A stretch of DNA of 64,000 bases from Sporomusa termitida (GCF_007641255.1 NZ_CP036259.1:4094501-4158500), one strand, 5' to 3'. Counted from the first letter of the stretch, positions 18,727 through 28,159 are shown. Numbers and translations are program-made. Notes: generated by a model not told the origin, from the letters alone.

Positions 18727-18751
18727 GGCAGAGAAATTTTATTTCTCTGCC
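18727..18751. terminator. Intra-operon stem-loop between transporter and enamidase
   Basis: GGCAGAGAAA / TTTCTCTGCC, ten perfect pairs with a 5-base loop, in the 75-bp gap after the transporter gene. In operon direction it is followed by TGTTCTTTAA, a weak U-tract, so it may be a leaky terminator or a stabiliser that sets different levels for the promoter-proximal and distal genes. Confidence 0.6.
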
Positions 18752-18771
18752 GATTCTTTTTTTATTGCCGT

Positions 18772-20091
18772 CTAATTCAATGCTTTCTGTTTGGTTTCGT
18801 CCCCCAGGACAATCATATCCAGGGCCGCGATAACCAGTACTGCCGTAAACATCATAAACACCAGGGGAATTTTATCAGGACCGGTAATCATGGCCGCAAC
18901 AACCATCGGTGCGGCAATCCCGCCAATCCGGCCGAAACCTGCCGCCCAGCCCACGCCGGTGCTGCGGGCCTCGGTGGGATACAGTTCAGGCGTATACGTA
19001 TACAGAATCCCCCAGGCGCCAAGGTTGAAAAATGACATCAGGCAACCCCACAGATAAATATCGGTAACCGATGCGGCACTGCCAAACATGTAGGCCGAAA
19101 AGGCGCAGCCCAGCAGGAAGGTGGCCATGGTAGCCTTGCGGCCGAGCTTGTCAACCAGGGCGGCAGCGGTAAAATAACCCGGGATTTGCGCTACTGTCAT
19201 CCATAAAACAAACTCAAAAGACTGCACCATATTGTGGCCGGCTTTGACCAGCAAGGTCGGCAGCCAGAGGAAAATTCCATAGTAGGAGAATACGATGCAG
19301 AACCACAAAATCCATAAGCAGGCAGTCCGCTTCAAATATTTAGGACTGAACAGCTGCAGCACGCTAAACGCCGGGGCGGCGGCCGCGGTTTGAATCTCCG
19401 CCATGGACGGTTTCTGGCCCGGGGTTACCCCCAGCTCTTTTTCAATATTGGTCACCAGCGCATGGGCCTCTTCCACTTGTCCTTTCTTCATCAGGTACAG
19501 GGCCGACTCCGGCACCGTCCGCCACAGGTAAAAGACATACAACGCCGGCAGGGCGCCAATATAGAAAGCAATCTCCCAGCCGTATTTAGGAATAACTAAG
19601 TACGAAATGATCGATGCCGCCAGCCAGCCGAAAGCCCAGGCACTTTCCAGCAGTACAATCATCCGCCCCCGGGATTTAGTCGGGGCATATTCGCTCATCA
19701 AAGTAATCGCCACAGGCAGTTGTCCGCCTAAACCAAAGCCAACTAAGAAACGAAAAAAGAGCAGTGATTCGTAATTCCAGGACAAGCCGCAGGCCCCGGT
19801 GCCCAGACTATAGATAACCAGGGTGGCGGCAAATACCTTCTTCCGGCCGATATAGTCGGCGATCGTGCCGCCAAGCATGGCGCCGATAGCCATACCGATC
19901 AAACCCACACTGCCAACAAAGCCAACCTGGGCGGAGGTTAGTTGCCAGGTCGCAATCAGTTTCGGTAAAACGAATGAGATAATCCCGGTATCCATGGCAT
20001 CAAAAGCCCAGCCCAGACACATAATCAGCAACAACCGCCAATGGAACTTGCCAAGGGGTAAGTTTCCTAAACGCTCAGTAATCGTAGACAC
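18772..20091 (-). CDS. MFS transporter, NiaP-like, probable nicotinate uptake
   Basis: 439 residues, twelve predicted membrane helices. The first helix has AFDAMDTGIISFVLP, with the DxxD pattern seen in the aromatic-acid and NiaP groups, followed by the MFS loop motif GTIADYIGRKKVF and PESALYLMKKGQ before the central loop. GTG start after AAAGGAG. It lies between the dehydrogenase subunits and the rest of the nicotinate genes, which makes nicotinate the likely substrate. Family members also carry benzoate or sugars, so the substrate is inferred. Confidence 0.85.
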   Translation of the reverse strand: MSTITERLGNLPLGKFHWRLLLIMCLGWAFDAMDTGIISFVLPKLIATWQLTSAQVGFVGSVGLIGMAIGAMLGGTIADYIGRKKVFAATLVIYSLGTGACGLSWNYESLLFFRFLVGFGLGGQLPVAITLMSEYAPTKSRGRMIVLLESAWAFGWLAASIISYLVIPKYGWEIAFYIGALPALYVFYLWRTVPESALYLMKKGQVEEAHALVTNIEKELGVTPGQKPSMAEIQTAAAAPAFSVLQLFSPKYLKRTACLWILWFCIVFSYYGIFLWLPTLLVKAGHNMVQSFEFVLWMTVAQIPGYFTAAALVDKLGRKATMATFLLGCAFSAYMFGSAASVTDIYLWGCLMSFFNLGAWGILYTYTPELYPTEARSTGVGWAAGFGRIGGIAAPMVVAAMITGPDKIPLVFMMFTAVLVIAALDMIVLGDETKQKALN

Positions 20092-20396
20092 GTAAACAGC
20101 TCCTTTATTTTGGATTAAAAAATCACACTGTCTGCCTCACTAACTTTTTTGCATCGCCTCCATTCAGCTGCACCGTTGCCGCTGTCCTGTTACCACATTG
20201 CCGGCAACCGGAGGGTTGACGCCGTGGATCTATCTATACACCGGTTACAGCCCAGACATCGTTGGCTATGGCTGCGGCCTGCGGGGCTAATAGCATTCTC
20301 TGCTAAAACCCCGCAACCAATGGTGGACAATGATTATTTTTATTGCCTTCGCGCAAGGATTGATCCGGCTACATTGGCGATAAACGAACCGGCGGC
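20092..20396. other. 305-bp gap inside the nicotinate operon
   Basis: Lies between the ndh genes and the transporter gene. It contains the transporter's ribosome site (AAAGGAG) and short imperfect inverted repeats, but I see no convincing promoter, sigma-54 site or small gene. Confidence 0.5.
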
Positions 20397-22748
20397 TCAC
20401 ACCTTAGCGTCAGCCGGGGCCTGCAGCCTGGCTAACACTTTCTCCGGCGTAATTGGCAGCTCAGTGAACCGTAGCCCGATCGCATTATATATGGCATTGG
20501 CTATCGCCGCCGCCGTGGGAATCAGGCTTGGCTCACCCACCCCTTTGGCGCCAAACGGGCCGGTTTGTTCCGGCTCCTCCACAATGAAGGGGTGCATCTC
20601 CGGCACATCCAATGAGGTGGGCATAAGATAGGTTGCCAGGTTTTTAGTCAGGATCTTACCCTCATTCACCTGTATTTCCTCTGTTAATGCATAGCCCAGG
20701 CCCATCGTACAGCCACCTTCGATCTGACCTTCAATATTAACCGGATTTATTGCCTGGCCGACATCATGAGCCGCCACAATCCTTAGAACCTCGACCTCAC
20801 CTGATTCAGTATCTACCTCTACTTCAGCAATCTGGGTGGCAAACGCATACGTGGCATAGGGTTTTCCCTGCCCGGTTTCCGGATCAAGGCCGGTTGTGTC
20901 CGGATTAAACCAGCCATGCCCAAGCGTAAGCTTGCCTTTCATCCGGCATTGGGCGATACAATCGGCCAATGGCACCGACTGCCCCTTGCTTTTGGGCGGC
21001 AATCCCAAATCCAGCCGGCATTCGCTTAAACAGTCTGTTAAGAATGGGGACTGCCCGGAAGCGGGTCTGACATATAGTTCTTTATGACCAACAACTACGT
21101 CACCGGGAGCAACCCCCAGCATGGACGCGGCCATGTCAATCAGAACTTTTTTGGCTTCCTGGGCCGCCAGACGCACCGCATTGCCGGAAATATAGGTTTG
21201 GCGGCTGGCCGATGACGCCCCGCCGTCGGGAGTCATCCCTGTATCGGCCGATACCACACGAACATCCTCCATATTAATGCCAAACTCCTCCGCCACAATC
21301 TGCGCCATTACAGTATCAGACCCCTGACCGATATCGGCACAGCCGGTCAGAATAAGCGCCGTACCGTCATCGAGAAGATTTACATAAGCTCCGGCCGGAT
21401 TCGGCAAGCCGGTATTGCCGATACCATACCACATCGATGCCACGCCGGTGCCGCGCTTTTTGTGCGCTTTTGTGCCGGCGGCGTGGCTGCTGATTAACAT
21501 TTCCGCCGCGGCTGCCGTCTTTTCCAATGTCGCGACAATACCGACACTCTGGGCCAACTCAGCCCCTGTTGCCGTCACCGCTCCTGGACGTAACGCATTC
21601 AGCAGCCTGATCGCCAGCGGCGATATGCCGATTCGTTCCGCCAGCATGTCCATTTGCGCTTCATGGGCAAAGGCAATCTGGGGCACCCCAAACCCGCGCA
21701 TGGCACCGGCTGTCGGATTATTGGTATAGACTGTATAGGCTTCAATCGCAACATGGGGAATCTCATACGGCCCGGTCGCGTGCACCGCAGTCCGGGTAAG
21801 CGTCCCCGGCCCATAAGAGGCATAAGCGCCGGTGTCACCGATAATTGAGCATTCCAGGGCCAGCAGTTTGCCGGCGGCATCGGCGCCTGTCTTCATTTTA
21901 ATCAGGCAAGGATGGCGTTTGGCTGAATTTATAATCGATTCGGTCCGCGAATAAACAAGCCTTACAGGCCGTCGCGTTTTCATGGCCAGCAGTCCCAGAT
22001 GAACCTGGACCGAAATATCCAGTTTCCCGCCAAAGCCGCCGCCGGTCGCAGCCTGAATCACCCGGACCTTATCCAGGCCCACTTTTAGATTCCGGGCTAC
22101 CTCTTTGGCGTCAAAATGAGTATTTTGCGTGGATACCCAAATTGTTATTACCTCACCGTCAAATTTCGCTACCCCGGCTTCCGGCTCAATATAGCCATGC
22201 TCAACCATTTGCGTCCGGTATTCCTGCTCAACCACCACCGAACACCTGGCAAAGGCGGCGTCAATATCACCTTTCCGGATTTTACGGACAGCCAGCACAT
22301 TGCCATTGGCATAAAGCCGGGGGGCGCTGTCCGCCATGGCGGCCACAGGATCAAATACCGGCGGCAGCACTTCAATATCCGCCTGTATCGCCGCCAGGGC
22401 CTGTTCGGCCTGCTCCTCCGTCTCAGCGGCAATTAAGGCCAGCGGATCACCTATTTTGCGGATCTTCTCATTAATTTTAACCAATACGGGTTCATCTTTT
22501 ACAATCATGCCGGTGCTGTTAGCTCCCGGTACATCGTCTCCTGTCAGAATTACGGCAACACCTGGCAGTTTCAGGGCCGCCGACACGTCAAGCGAACGCA
22601 ATATCCCATGCGGTATGGTACTGCGAAATACTTTGGCATGCAGCATGCCGTCAAAATGAAGATCAGCGGCAAATTGAGCTTTTCCCAGCACCTTGTTCAC
22701 CGCATCCACCTTTTTTACCGACTGTCCCACAATCCGATATTGGCTCAA
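20397..22748 (-). CDS. Nicotinate dehydrogenase molybdopterin subunit (single-chain)
   Basis: About 783 residues, xanthine oxidase family molybdenum subunit. GGGFGGKLDISVQ (cofactor contact), GAMRGFGVPQIAFAHEAQMD, GCADIGQGSDTVMAQI and the catalytic-glutamate region KGVGEPSLIPTAAAI are in family order. The enzyme hydroxylates nicotinate at C6. E. barkeri splits this subunit into NdhL and NdhM; here one chain spans both. Around residues ~585-630 there is an extra Cys-rich stretch with DCLSECR and DCIAQCR. Start is uncertain: TTG at 22748 or GTG at 22757, both just past the ndhS stop with GAGGAAG upstream. Confidence 0.88.
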   Translation of the reverse strand: MSQYRIVGQSVKKVDAVNKVLGKAQFAADLHFDGMLHAKVFRSTIPHGILRSLDVSAALKLPGVAVILTGDDVPGANSTGMIVKDEPVLVKINEKIRKIGDPLALIAAETEEQAEQALAAIQADIEVLPPVFDPVAAMADSAPRLYANGNVLAVRKIRKGDIDAAFARCSVVVEQEYRTQMVEHGYIEPEAGVAKFDGEVITIWVSTQNTHFDAKEVARNLKVGLDKVRVIQAATGGGFGGKLDISVQVHLGLLAMKTRRPVRLVYSRTESIINSAKRHPCLIKMKTGADAAGKLLALECSIIGDTGAYASYGPGTLTRTAVHATGPYEIPHVAIEAYTVYTNNPTAGAMRGFGVPQIAFAHEAQMDMLAERIGISPLAIRLLNALRPGAVTATGAELAQSVGIVATLEKTAAAAEMLISSHAAGTKAHKKRGTGVASMWYGIGNTGLPNPAGAYVNLLDDGTALILTGCADIGQGSDTVMAQIVAEEFGINMEDVRVVSADTGMTPDGGASSASRQTYISGNAVRLAAQEAKKVLIDMAASMLGVAPGDVVVGHKELYVRPASGQSPFLTDCLSECRLDLGLPPKSKGQSVPLADCIAQCRMKGKLTLGHGWFNPDTTGLDPETGQGKPYATYAFATQIAEVEVDTESGEVEVLRIVAAHDVGQAINPVNIEGQIEGGCTMGLGYALTEEIQVNEGKILTKNLATYLMPTSLDVPEMHPFIVEEPEQTGPFGAKGVGEPSLIPTAAAIANAIYNAIGLRFTELPITPEKVLARLQAPADAKV

Positions 22749-22761
22749 CCTACTCACTTCC

Positions 22762-23235
22762 TCATCTTTCGTGACTTTTGGCAACCTTTTCAATAGCGTT
22801 GATTATTTTGGCGTAGCCGGTACAGCGGCACAAATTGCCGGAAATATGCTGGGCAATTTGCTGCCGGGTAGGTTGCGAATTCTCATCCAGCAGGGATTTA
22901 GCGCTCAGCAGCATACCGGGAGTGCAAAAACCGCACTGTACGGCTCCTTCGTCAATAAACGCCGCCTGCAGGGGATGCAATTTATCATAGGTGCCCAGCC
23001 CCTCCACGGTCAGCACCTCATGGCCTTCAACCTGTCTGGCCAGGATTAAGCACGAATTGACTGTTTTCCCGTCTACAAGCACCGTACAGGCCCCGCAGTC
23101 TCCTTCACCACAGCCGATTTTCGTACCCGTCAGCCCTAACCGGTCGCGCAGCATATCTACAAGCAGCAGGTTTGACTCCACTGCAATTTCTGTCTTGGCT
23201 CCGTTTAAGATAAAGGCTATGGTTTTTTTATCCAC
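22762..23235 (-). CDS. ndhS: Nicotinate dehydrogenase [2Fe-2S] subunit
   Basis: 157 residues, the usual two-domain iron-sulfur subunit of molybdenum hydroxylases. The plant-type ferredoxin domain has CGEGDCGACTVLVDG; the helical domain has CGFCTPGM and NLCRCTGY. Eight cysteines for two [2Fe-2S] clusters are all present. It passes electrons from the molybdenum site to the FAD subunit. It overlaps ndhF by 8 bases. Confidence 0.94.
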   Translation of the reverse strand: MDKKTIAFILNGAKTEIAVESNLLLVDMLRDRLGLTGTKIGCGEGDCGACTVLVDGKTVNSCLILARQVEGHEVLTVEGLGTYDKLHPLQAAFIDEGAVQCGFCTPGMLLSAKSLLDENSQPTRQQIAQHISGNLCRCTGYAKIINAIEKVAKSHER

Positions 23236-24106
23236 ATTCGCACCTCATTTGCACCTGCTCCAGCGCCGCCGCTAATCCCCGGCACACAACAACCCGCGCC
23301 AGACGGGTACGATAACTGGCTTTACTGCGCACATCATCAATCGGCTTTAACAGCTGCGAGGCAATTACGCCGGCCTGAGTAAATACCTCAATCCCGGCCG
23401 GCTTGCCAATCAGCCACTTCTCCAGTTCATATAAGCGAATCGGGGTAGGGGCTACCGAACCAAAGGCAATACGGGCATCACAAATCATACCGTCCGCTAT
23501 TTTCAGCCAGACTGCGCAATTGATAATAGCGATAGCCAGGGCTTTGCGTTTGCCAAACTTAAAAAAGGCCGCCCCCTCATCAGCTTGAATCTGCCTGACT
23601 TTAATCCGGCTGATAAACTGGCCGGGCAATAAACAGGTCCGGCCCGGTCCTTTAAACAAATCGGCTAATGGCAGCTCCAGAAAATCATGCCGGCTATGGA
23701 TTCTTACCCTGGCGTCAAGCGCCAGCAAAGCAGGTACAGTATCGGCAGCCGGTGAGGCATTACAGATATTGCCGCCAACCGTGCCTCGGTTCCTGATCTG
23801 CGGTGAGCCGACCTGCCCGGCAGCGTCTGCCAAAATCCCCGCTTTTCCCTTGACAAGGGGCGACCTGGTCAAAGCTGTATGGCTGACAAGCGCACCAATT
23901 GATAAATAGCCGTCTTCGTCGTCAATTGCCTGTAAGTCATCAATCCCATTTATATCAACCACTGCTGCCGGCATTGGCCGCAGCAGCTTTTCCTTCATTT
24001 TAACCAGCAAATCGGTACCACCGGCCAGCAGGGCGTAGCTGTGCAGCCCGCTCAGCGTGTCTGCCAGGGCCTGAATGCTCTTGGGATTATAATAAGCAAA
24101 TTCCAT
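23228..24106 (-). CDS. ndhF: Nicotinate dehydrogenase FAD subunit
   Basis: 292 residues of the CoxM/FAD_binding_5 family. The FAD site is marked by LLAGGTDLLVKMKE (~residue 28) and by GSPQIRNRGTVGGNICNASPAADT (two neighbouring segments, ~100-120). It transfers electrons from the iron-sulfur subunit to NADP+. It is the first gene of the operon: a GAGGGGGTGG ribosome site and a sigma-54 promoter lie directly upstream. Confidence 0.93.
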   Translation of the reverse strand: MEFAYYNPKSIQALADTLSGLHSYALLAGGTDLLVKMKEKLLRPMPAAVVDINGIDDLQAIDDEDGYLSIGALVSHTALTRSPLVKGKAGILADAAGQVGSPQIRNRGTVGGNICNASPAADTVPALLALDARVRIHSRHDFLELPLADLFKGPGRTCLLPGQFISRIKVRQIQADEGAAFFKFGKRKALAIAIINCAVWLKIADGMICDARIAFGSVAPTPIRLYELEKWLIGKPAGIEVFTQAGVIASQLLKPIDDVRSKASYRTRLARVVVCRGLAAALEQVQMRCECG

Positions 24107-24151
24107 TTTGGTCCACCCCCTCTTTTTCCTATTAACTTACTTAATTCATGT

Positions 24152-24167
24152 TGCAATTATCATGCCA
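24152..24167 (-). promoter_or_regulatory. Sigma-54 promoter of the nicotinate operon
   Basis: On the minus strand TGGCATG-ATAA-TTGCA, matching the -24/-12 consensus TGGCACGN4TTGCA with one change and the exact GG-N10-GC spacing. It places the transcript start about 35 bases before the ndhF ATG. Confidence 0.85.
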
Positions 24168-24268
24168 AATTGTCAAAAACCTATCCTGGGAGCTGAAACA
24201 CGATAAAAACAACACATTTTCCCTGTTTTTCGGCCAATTTATGATCGATTGGAATGGGTTTATAAATA

Positions 24269-24296
24269 AAAAGCATTCCAATTATGAAATGCTTTT
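24269..24296 (-). terminator. Hairpin terminator after the sigma-54 regulator gene
   Basis: AAAAGCATT / AATGCTTTT inverted repeat. In the direction of the regulator gene the stem is followed by TTTTTATTTATAA. It could alternatively be an activator-binding palindrome, since it lies 100 bp upstream of the sigma-54 promoter. Confidence 0.55.
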
Positions 24297-24334
24297 AGGG
24301 AGAACTACCACGAATAACGATATTATCATACTTT

Positions 24335-24355
24335 ATTGCATTTTATTTTTGCAAT
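24335..24355. promoter_or_regulatory. Candidate upstream activator site
   Basis: Inverted repeat ATTGCA-N9-TGCAAT, about 170 bp upstream of the sigma-54 promoter, the usual distance for an enhancer-binding protein. The neighbouring gene encodes such a protein. Binding is inferred. Confidence 0.45.
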
Positions 24356-24387
24356 GCAGCTTCCATAATCGTAATCGCCCTGCCCCC

Positions 24388-25983
24388 TCACTGTACGCTT
24401 ACATTTGTCACAATGCCCAAATCAACCATCTTACGCCACAATGTAGTTGTACTAACCCCCAGCAGCTTAGCGGCTTCTCTTTTAGTCCCGCCGGTATATT
24501 TTAGAGCATTGATAATTGACTCCCGTTCCGCTGTCGCCACCGCTGCCGCCAGCGTGCCAATCTGGCGGGTATTATTGTCTTGGCTTACGGGGCCATGGAT
24601 ATAATGCGGCAGATGGTTCATTTCGATGGTGCTTTCATTAACACTGACAATATTCATAATATATTCAATGCAGTTTTTTAATTCCCGAATATTGCCAGGC
24701 CACTGATAGCGGCATAAATGATAAATGGCCTGATCGGAAATGCCGGTAACAAATTTACCCAGCAGATTATTAAATTCACTGATAAACAGCTTGACCAAGG
24801 CCGGGATATCCTCCGACCGTTCCCGTAAAGACGGCACTTTAAGTTCAACAACATTCAAACGGTAATATAAGTCATTTCTGAACGTACCGTGGTTGATCAT
24901 CTCCACCAGGTCCCGGTTGGTTGAGGCAATGACCCGCACATCAACCCGGAGCGGCTGGCTGCCGCCAATGCGGGTAACCTCCCTTTCCTGCAATACCCGC
25001 AGGAGCTTGCTCTGCAGATTAAAATCCATTTCACTGATTTCGTCCAGAAAGATGGTCCCGCCATTGGCCTGTTCAAACGCTCCCGGGCTCCCTCTTTTCT
25101 TGGCGCCGGTAAAAGCCCCCTCTTCATAACCAAAAAAGCAACTCTCAATCAGTGATTCAGGCAAGGCGCCGCAATTGATGGCGATAAAAGGCTTGCTGCG
25201 CCGTTCGCTGGCATTATGAATGGACTGGGCAAATAACTCTTTGCCGGTGCCGGTCTCACCGGAGATAATGATGGATGAGATGCCTTTGGCCACAAAAGCA
25301 GCCCGGCTTTTCATTTTTTCAATAGCCTCGCTGAACCCGATAATATCGGAAAAATTATAGCGGGCATACTGGAATTTTTTCACTTCCTCAATCAGCTTTT
25401 GCTGTCGTCGCACACCCTGTTCATTATTAAAGCCGAAACCAAACTTACGCGTGATGGGGATGCGCACCGCCACAGCGCCCATGCCGGATATGGATTCGCC
25501 AATAACCGGCCGCTGGCTTTGGATAGCCTGTTGGGCAGCAACACTGATTTTACCGATATAATTCATATTGGTTTGACCATCGACACCCACACTGGCTACC
25601 CGCCGCCCCTCCTCATTAAACAGCACGGCCTCACCGCCGGCAACCCGGGCGATGAACGGCAGCGCCTGCTCCAGCGACTCTGCTAATTGCTGCTCACATT
25701 TCAGCCGTTCAAAATTACTGGCGGCAAGCACATAATCACCCACCGGCAGACTCCAGGCCTCAGCCCCCTCAGTCAGCTGCGACGGACCGATGCCCACCTT
25801 GCCGGTACTGCCGGCTTCCCGGGCTAAGTCAAATATCTTTCCCTTTAAGGTTTCCACCTCTTGTCCCTGGGAGTCGACCGTCTTGATTCGCATTCCTTTT
25901 TTATCGGTAAGAGTGGCATAGCCGCCGGTAATACGTGCAATTGGCAACAGGGCCTGTAACAGGCATTCAAGTAATGCAGACAT
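24388..25983 (-). CDS. Sigma-54 activator, probable regulator of the nicotinate operon
   Basis: About 531 residues. Residues ~1-200 hold two tandem copies of a small sensory unit (LPIARITGGYATLTDKKG and LPFIARVAGGEAVLFNEEG). The AAA+ domain follows with Walker A GETGTGKE, GAFTGA as EEGAFTGAKKRG, and Walker B GGTIFLDEISEM. The C-terminus has a Fis-type helix-turn-helix (REAAKLLGVSTTTLWRKM). It should open sigma-54 promoters on sensing a ligand through the N-terminal repeats, perhaps nicotinate or a product. The start at 25983 is preferred (TTGGAG upstream). It is a close paralogue of the protein at 37.9-39.5 kb. Confidence 0.9.
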   Translation of the reverse strand: MSALLECLLQALLPIARITGGYATLTDKKGMRIKTVDSQGQEVETLKGKIFDLAREAGSTGKVGIGPSQLTEGAEAWSLPVGDYVLAASNFERLKCEQQLAESLEQALPFIARVAGGEAVLFNEEGRRVASVGVDGQTNMNYIGKISVAAQQAIQSQRPVIGESISGMGAVAVRIPITRKFGFGFNNEQGVRRQQKLIEEVKKFQYARYNFSDIIGFSEAIEKMKSRAAFVAKGISSIIISGETGTGKELFAQSIHNASERRSKPFIAINCGALPESLIESCFFGYEEGAFTGAKKRGSPGAFEQANGGTIFLDEISEMDFNLQSKLLRVLQEREVTRIGGSQPLRVDVRVIASTNRDLVEMINHGTFRNDLYYRLNVVELKVPSLRERSEDIPALVKLFISEFNNLLGKFVTGISDQAIYHLCRYQWPGNIRELKNCIEYIMNIVSVNESTIEMNHLPHYIHGPVSQDNNTRQIGTLAAAVATAERESIINALKYTGGTKREAAKLLGVSTTTLWRKMVDLGIVTNVSVQ

Positions 25984-26052
25984 AAACAACACTCCAACTT
26001 TAGTTATTTTAGGTATGTGTTTTACCAGCCGGCACTCTTCCGGCCTCAGACC

Positions 26053-26089
26053 AAAAAAAAAGACTTTCTCACGATTTGCGAGAAAGTCT
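26053..26089 (-). terminator. Rho-independent terminator of the aminotransferase gene
   Basis: AGACTTTCTC / GAGAAAGTCT, ten perfect pairs, followed on the minus strand by a run of nine T. Confidence 0.9.
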
Positions 26090-26207
26090 GCTATGACTAA
26101 GCGAAATATGTTTAGTTATCATACGTTTCTTTATATTTTAATGTACATTATATTTTCTGTCAAGTGAGTTCATTCACTTGACATATTCCAATCAAAGGGA
26201 AACAAGC

Positions 26208-27374
26208 TTAACCCCTTGCGGTCAATGCGATTTTCATTGCCGCACAGGCCTCGGTGATCATGGCCTCATCCCGCACATAGCACAGGCGGACATAGCCTTC
26301 CCCATTTTCCCCGAAGCAGGAGCCGGGCACAACCGCCACCCCGGCTTTTTCCAGCACAAGTTGGGCAAACTCTTTACTGGTAAGACCGGTGCCGGTAATA
26401 TTGGGAAAGACATAGATGGCGCCTTTGGGTATGCTGCAGGTAATACCGGGAATTTCATTTAATTTTTCCACCATAAGATCGCGTAACTTTTTATAGCGGC
26501 TAATTCGCTCCGCCATTAGTTCAGCCGGCGTATTCAGGGCACTAATGCCGGCATACTGAATAAACGGCGGCACGCAGGTATAGACGGTCTCAAACATCTG
26601 CCCCATCTTGGCAATCAGGTCGGCCGGACCGATAGCATAGCCCAGCCGCCAGCCGGACATGGAATGACCTTTGGAAAAACCGCTGAGAATGATCGTCCGC
26701 TCCCGGCATTGATCAACAACCGCCGGTGAATAATGACGGCAATCATACAGATTTTCCGCATAAATTTCATCACTGAGCAGATAAATATCCTTTTCTCTGG
26801 CAATTTCGGCCACCCGCAGCATTTCCGCTTCGGTCATTACCCCGCCGGTGGGATTCTGGGGTGACGTAATGATAATCAGCCGGGTTTTATCGGTAATCCT
26901 TGATAACAGCTCCTCCGGGTTAAGCCGGAATTCATTCTCTTCCCGTACCGGCACCTTGACTGCTTTTATCCCCAGATAACTGGCAACAGCAATATATACG
27001 GCAAAGCCCGGATCAGAAAAAATGACTTCTTCCCCCGGGTTGACAACACAACGCATGACAAAATCAATGACACTGTTGGCCGGCATAACCGCCACCTGGG
27101 ACACAGCCGGCCTAAAGCCCAGCTTTCGCTCGGTATACCCGCAAACCGCCTCTCTTAGGGGCAGAATGCCCAGTGAATCAACATATTTGATATGGCCTGC
27201 GTCCAGGGCTTCCTTAGTAGCATTGATGACGTGGGGATACGGGTCTATATTGGCATCACCCACCTCAAACCGGTACACCTTTTTCCCGGCCGCTTCGAGC
27301 GCGCAGACATTTGTTAATATATCCAGCATCGGCTGGCCTAACAGCCCCTGGGTAAGTTTGGAAAAGCCTTTCAT
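26208..27374 (-). CDS. PLP-dependent aminotransferase, class I/II
   Basis: 388 residues from the ATG at 27374 (AAGGGAGTG upstream). Fold-type I features: NPTGGVMTEAEM, LLSDEIYAENLYD, PLP lysine in LSGFSKGHSMSGWRLGYAIG, and the late arginine region GEGYVRLCYV. The family covers aspartate, alanine and aromatic aminotransferases; the substrate is not clear. It stands alone between the nicotinate regulator and an unrelated gene. Confidence 0.88.
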   Translation of the reverse strand: MKGFSKLTQGLLGQPMLDILTNVCALEAAGKKVYRFEVGDANIDPYPHVINATKEALDAGHIKYVDSLGILPLREAVCGYTERKLGFRPAVSQVAVMPANSVIDFVMRCVVNPGEEVIFSDPGFAVYIAVASYLGIKAVKVPVREENEFRLNPEELLSRITDKTRLIIITSPQNPTGGVMTEAEMLRVAEIAREKDIYLLSDEIYAENLYDCRHYSPAVVDQCRERTIILSGFSKGHSMSGWRLGYAIGPADLIAKMGQMFETVYTCVPPFIQYAGISALNTPAELMAERISRYKKLRDLMVEKLNEIPGITCSIPKGAIYVFPNITGTGLTSKEFAQLVLEKAGVAVVPGSCFGENGEGYVRLCYVRDEAMITEACAAMKIALTARG

Positions 27375-27661
27375 GAAAAAACACTCCCTTATCACTAATG
27401 GACATCTATAATAGCCAATAAATAACAGCCGGCAAAATACAAGCACGATGATTGCCCGTAAAAAAGCAAATTATCGTTCTTTAATTCGTTATATACCACC
27501 ATTTGTCCTGCATAGTCATACAAAAAATTACATCAGTTAATATTTGCTGCTTTTTTACCAGCCGTCTGTAATATTTGCTGCAAACCCTGTAGATCCCTGT
27601 CCCGGCAATCCATGCAGTGATACAGGCGGTGTGAATTGCCGGTTCCCTGGGGAAGCCGCAA

Positions 27662-28159
27662 TTATTCCACCGGCTCGTAACGGATTTCCCAGGTCAGGGT
27701 GCCTTGGCGGCGGCTATCTTTGAAAATTTTCCTTTCATGCATGCTGTAGCCAATAACTATAATTTCCACCGCCCGCTTGTCAGCTGAAAACCTTGTATTT
27801 TGGGCGCCGGGATGAATCGTTCCAATCTCACCGTTTTCCCATACAATCCTAATCTCTGATTTGTCTGCATTCTCACCGGTTGCCTGAAAGTTAACAATAG
27901 ATACATCCCGGGCGGCCCGGCCGGCAATCGCCTGCCGCAATTCAACCTTCCCCTCGAACGGCACCTCAATCCCATGAATAATCCGCAAGGACGGCAACGG
28001 CGTAATCGTAACCCGGTCAGCCGGCACCGGTGTGTCTGTTATCTCTTGCTCAGGCCCGGTAAAGCTGTTGCCGGTGCCTGTATAAACCATATAGCCGGCG
28101 GTAACTGCCACCAGCATGAATACAGCGCCAATCAGGAAACTTTTCCACGACGTTATCAT
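27662..28159 (-). CDS. Membrane-anchored protein of unknown function
   Basis: 165 residues from the ATG at 28159 (AGGGGAG site). One N-terminal hydrophobic helix (FLIGAVFMLVAVTAGYMVY) anchors it, or is a signal peptide without a lipobox cysteine. The outer part is about 130 residues, rich in beta-type sequence, ending in LTWEIRYEPVE. I do not recognise the family. The 287-bp gap downstream (27375-27661) shows no gene. Confidence 0.65.
   Translation of the reverse strand: MITSWKSFLIGAVFMLVAVTAGYMVYTGTGNSFTGPEQEITDTPVPADRVTITPLPSLRIIHGIEVPFEGKVELRQAIAGRAARDVSIVNFQATGENADKSEIRIVWENGEIGTIHPGAQNTRFSADKRAVEIIVIGYSMHERKIFKDSRRQGTLTWEIRYEPVE

Noticed and set aside
20397-22748. Selenocysteine in nicotinate dehydrogenase
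   Set aside because: There is no in-frame UGA. Selenium, if present, would be a labile ligand of the molybdenum site.
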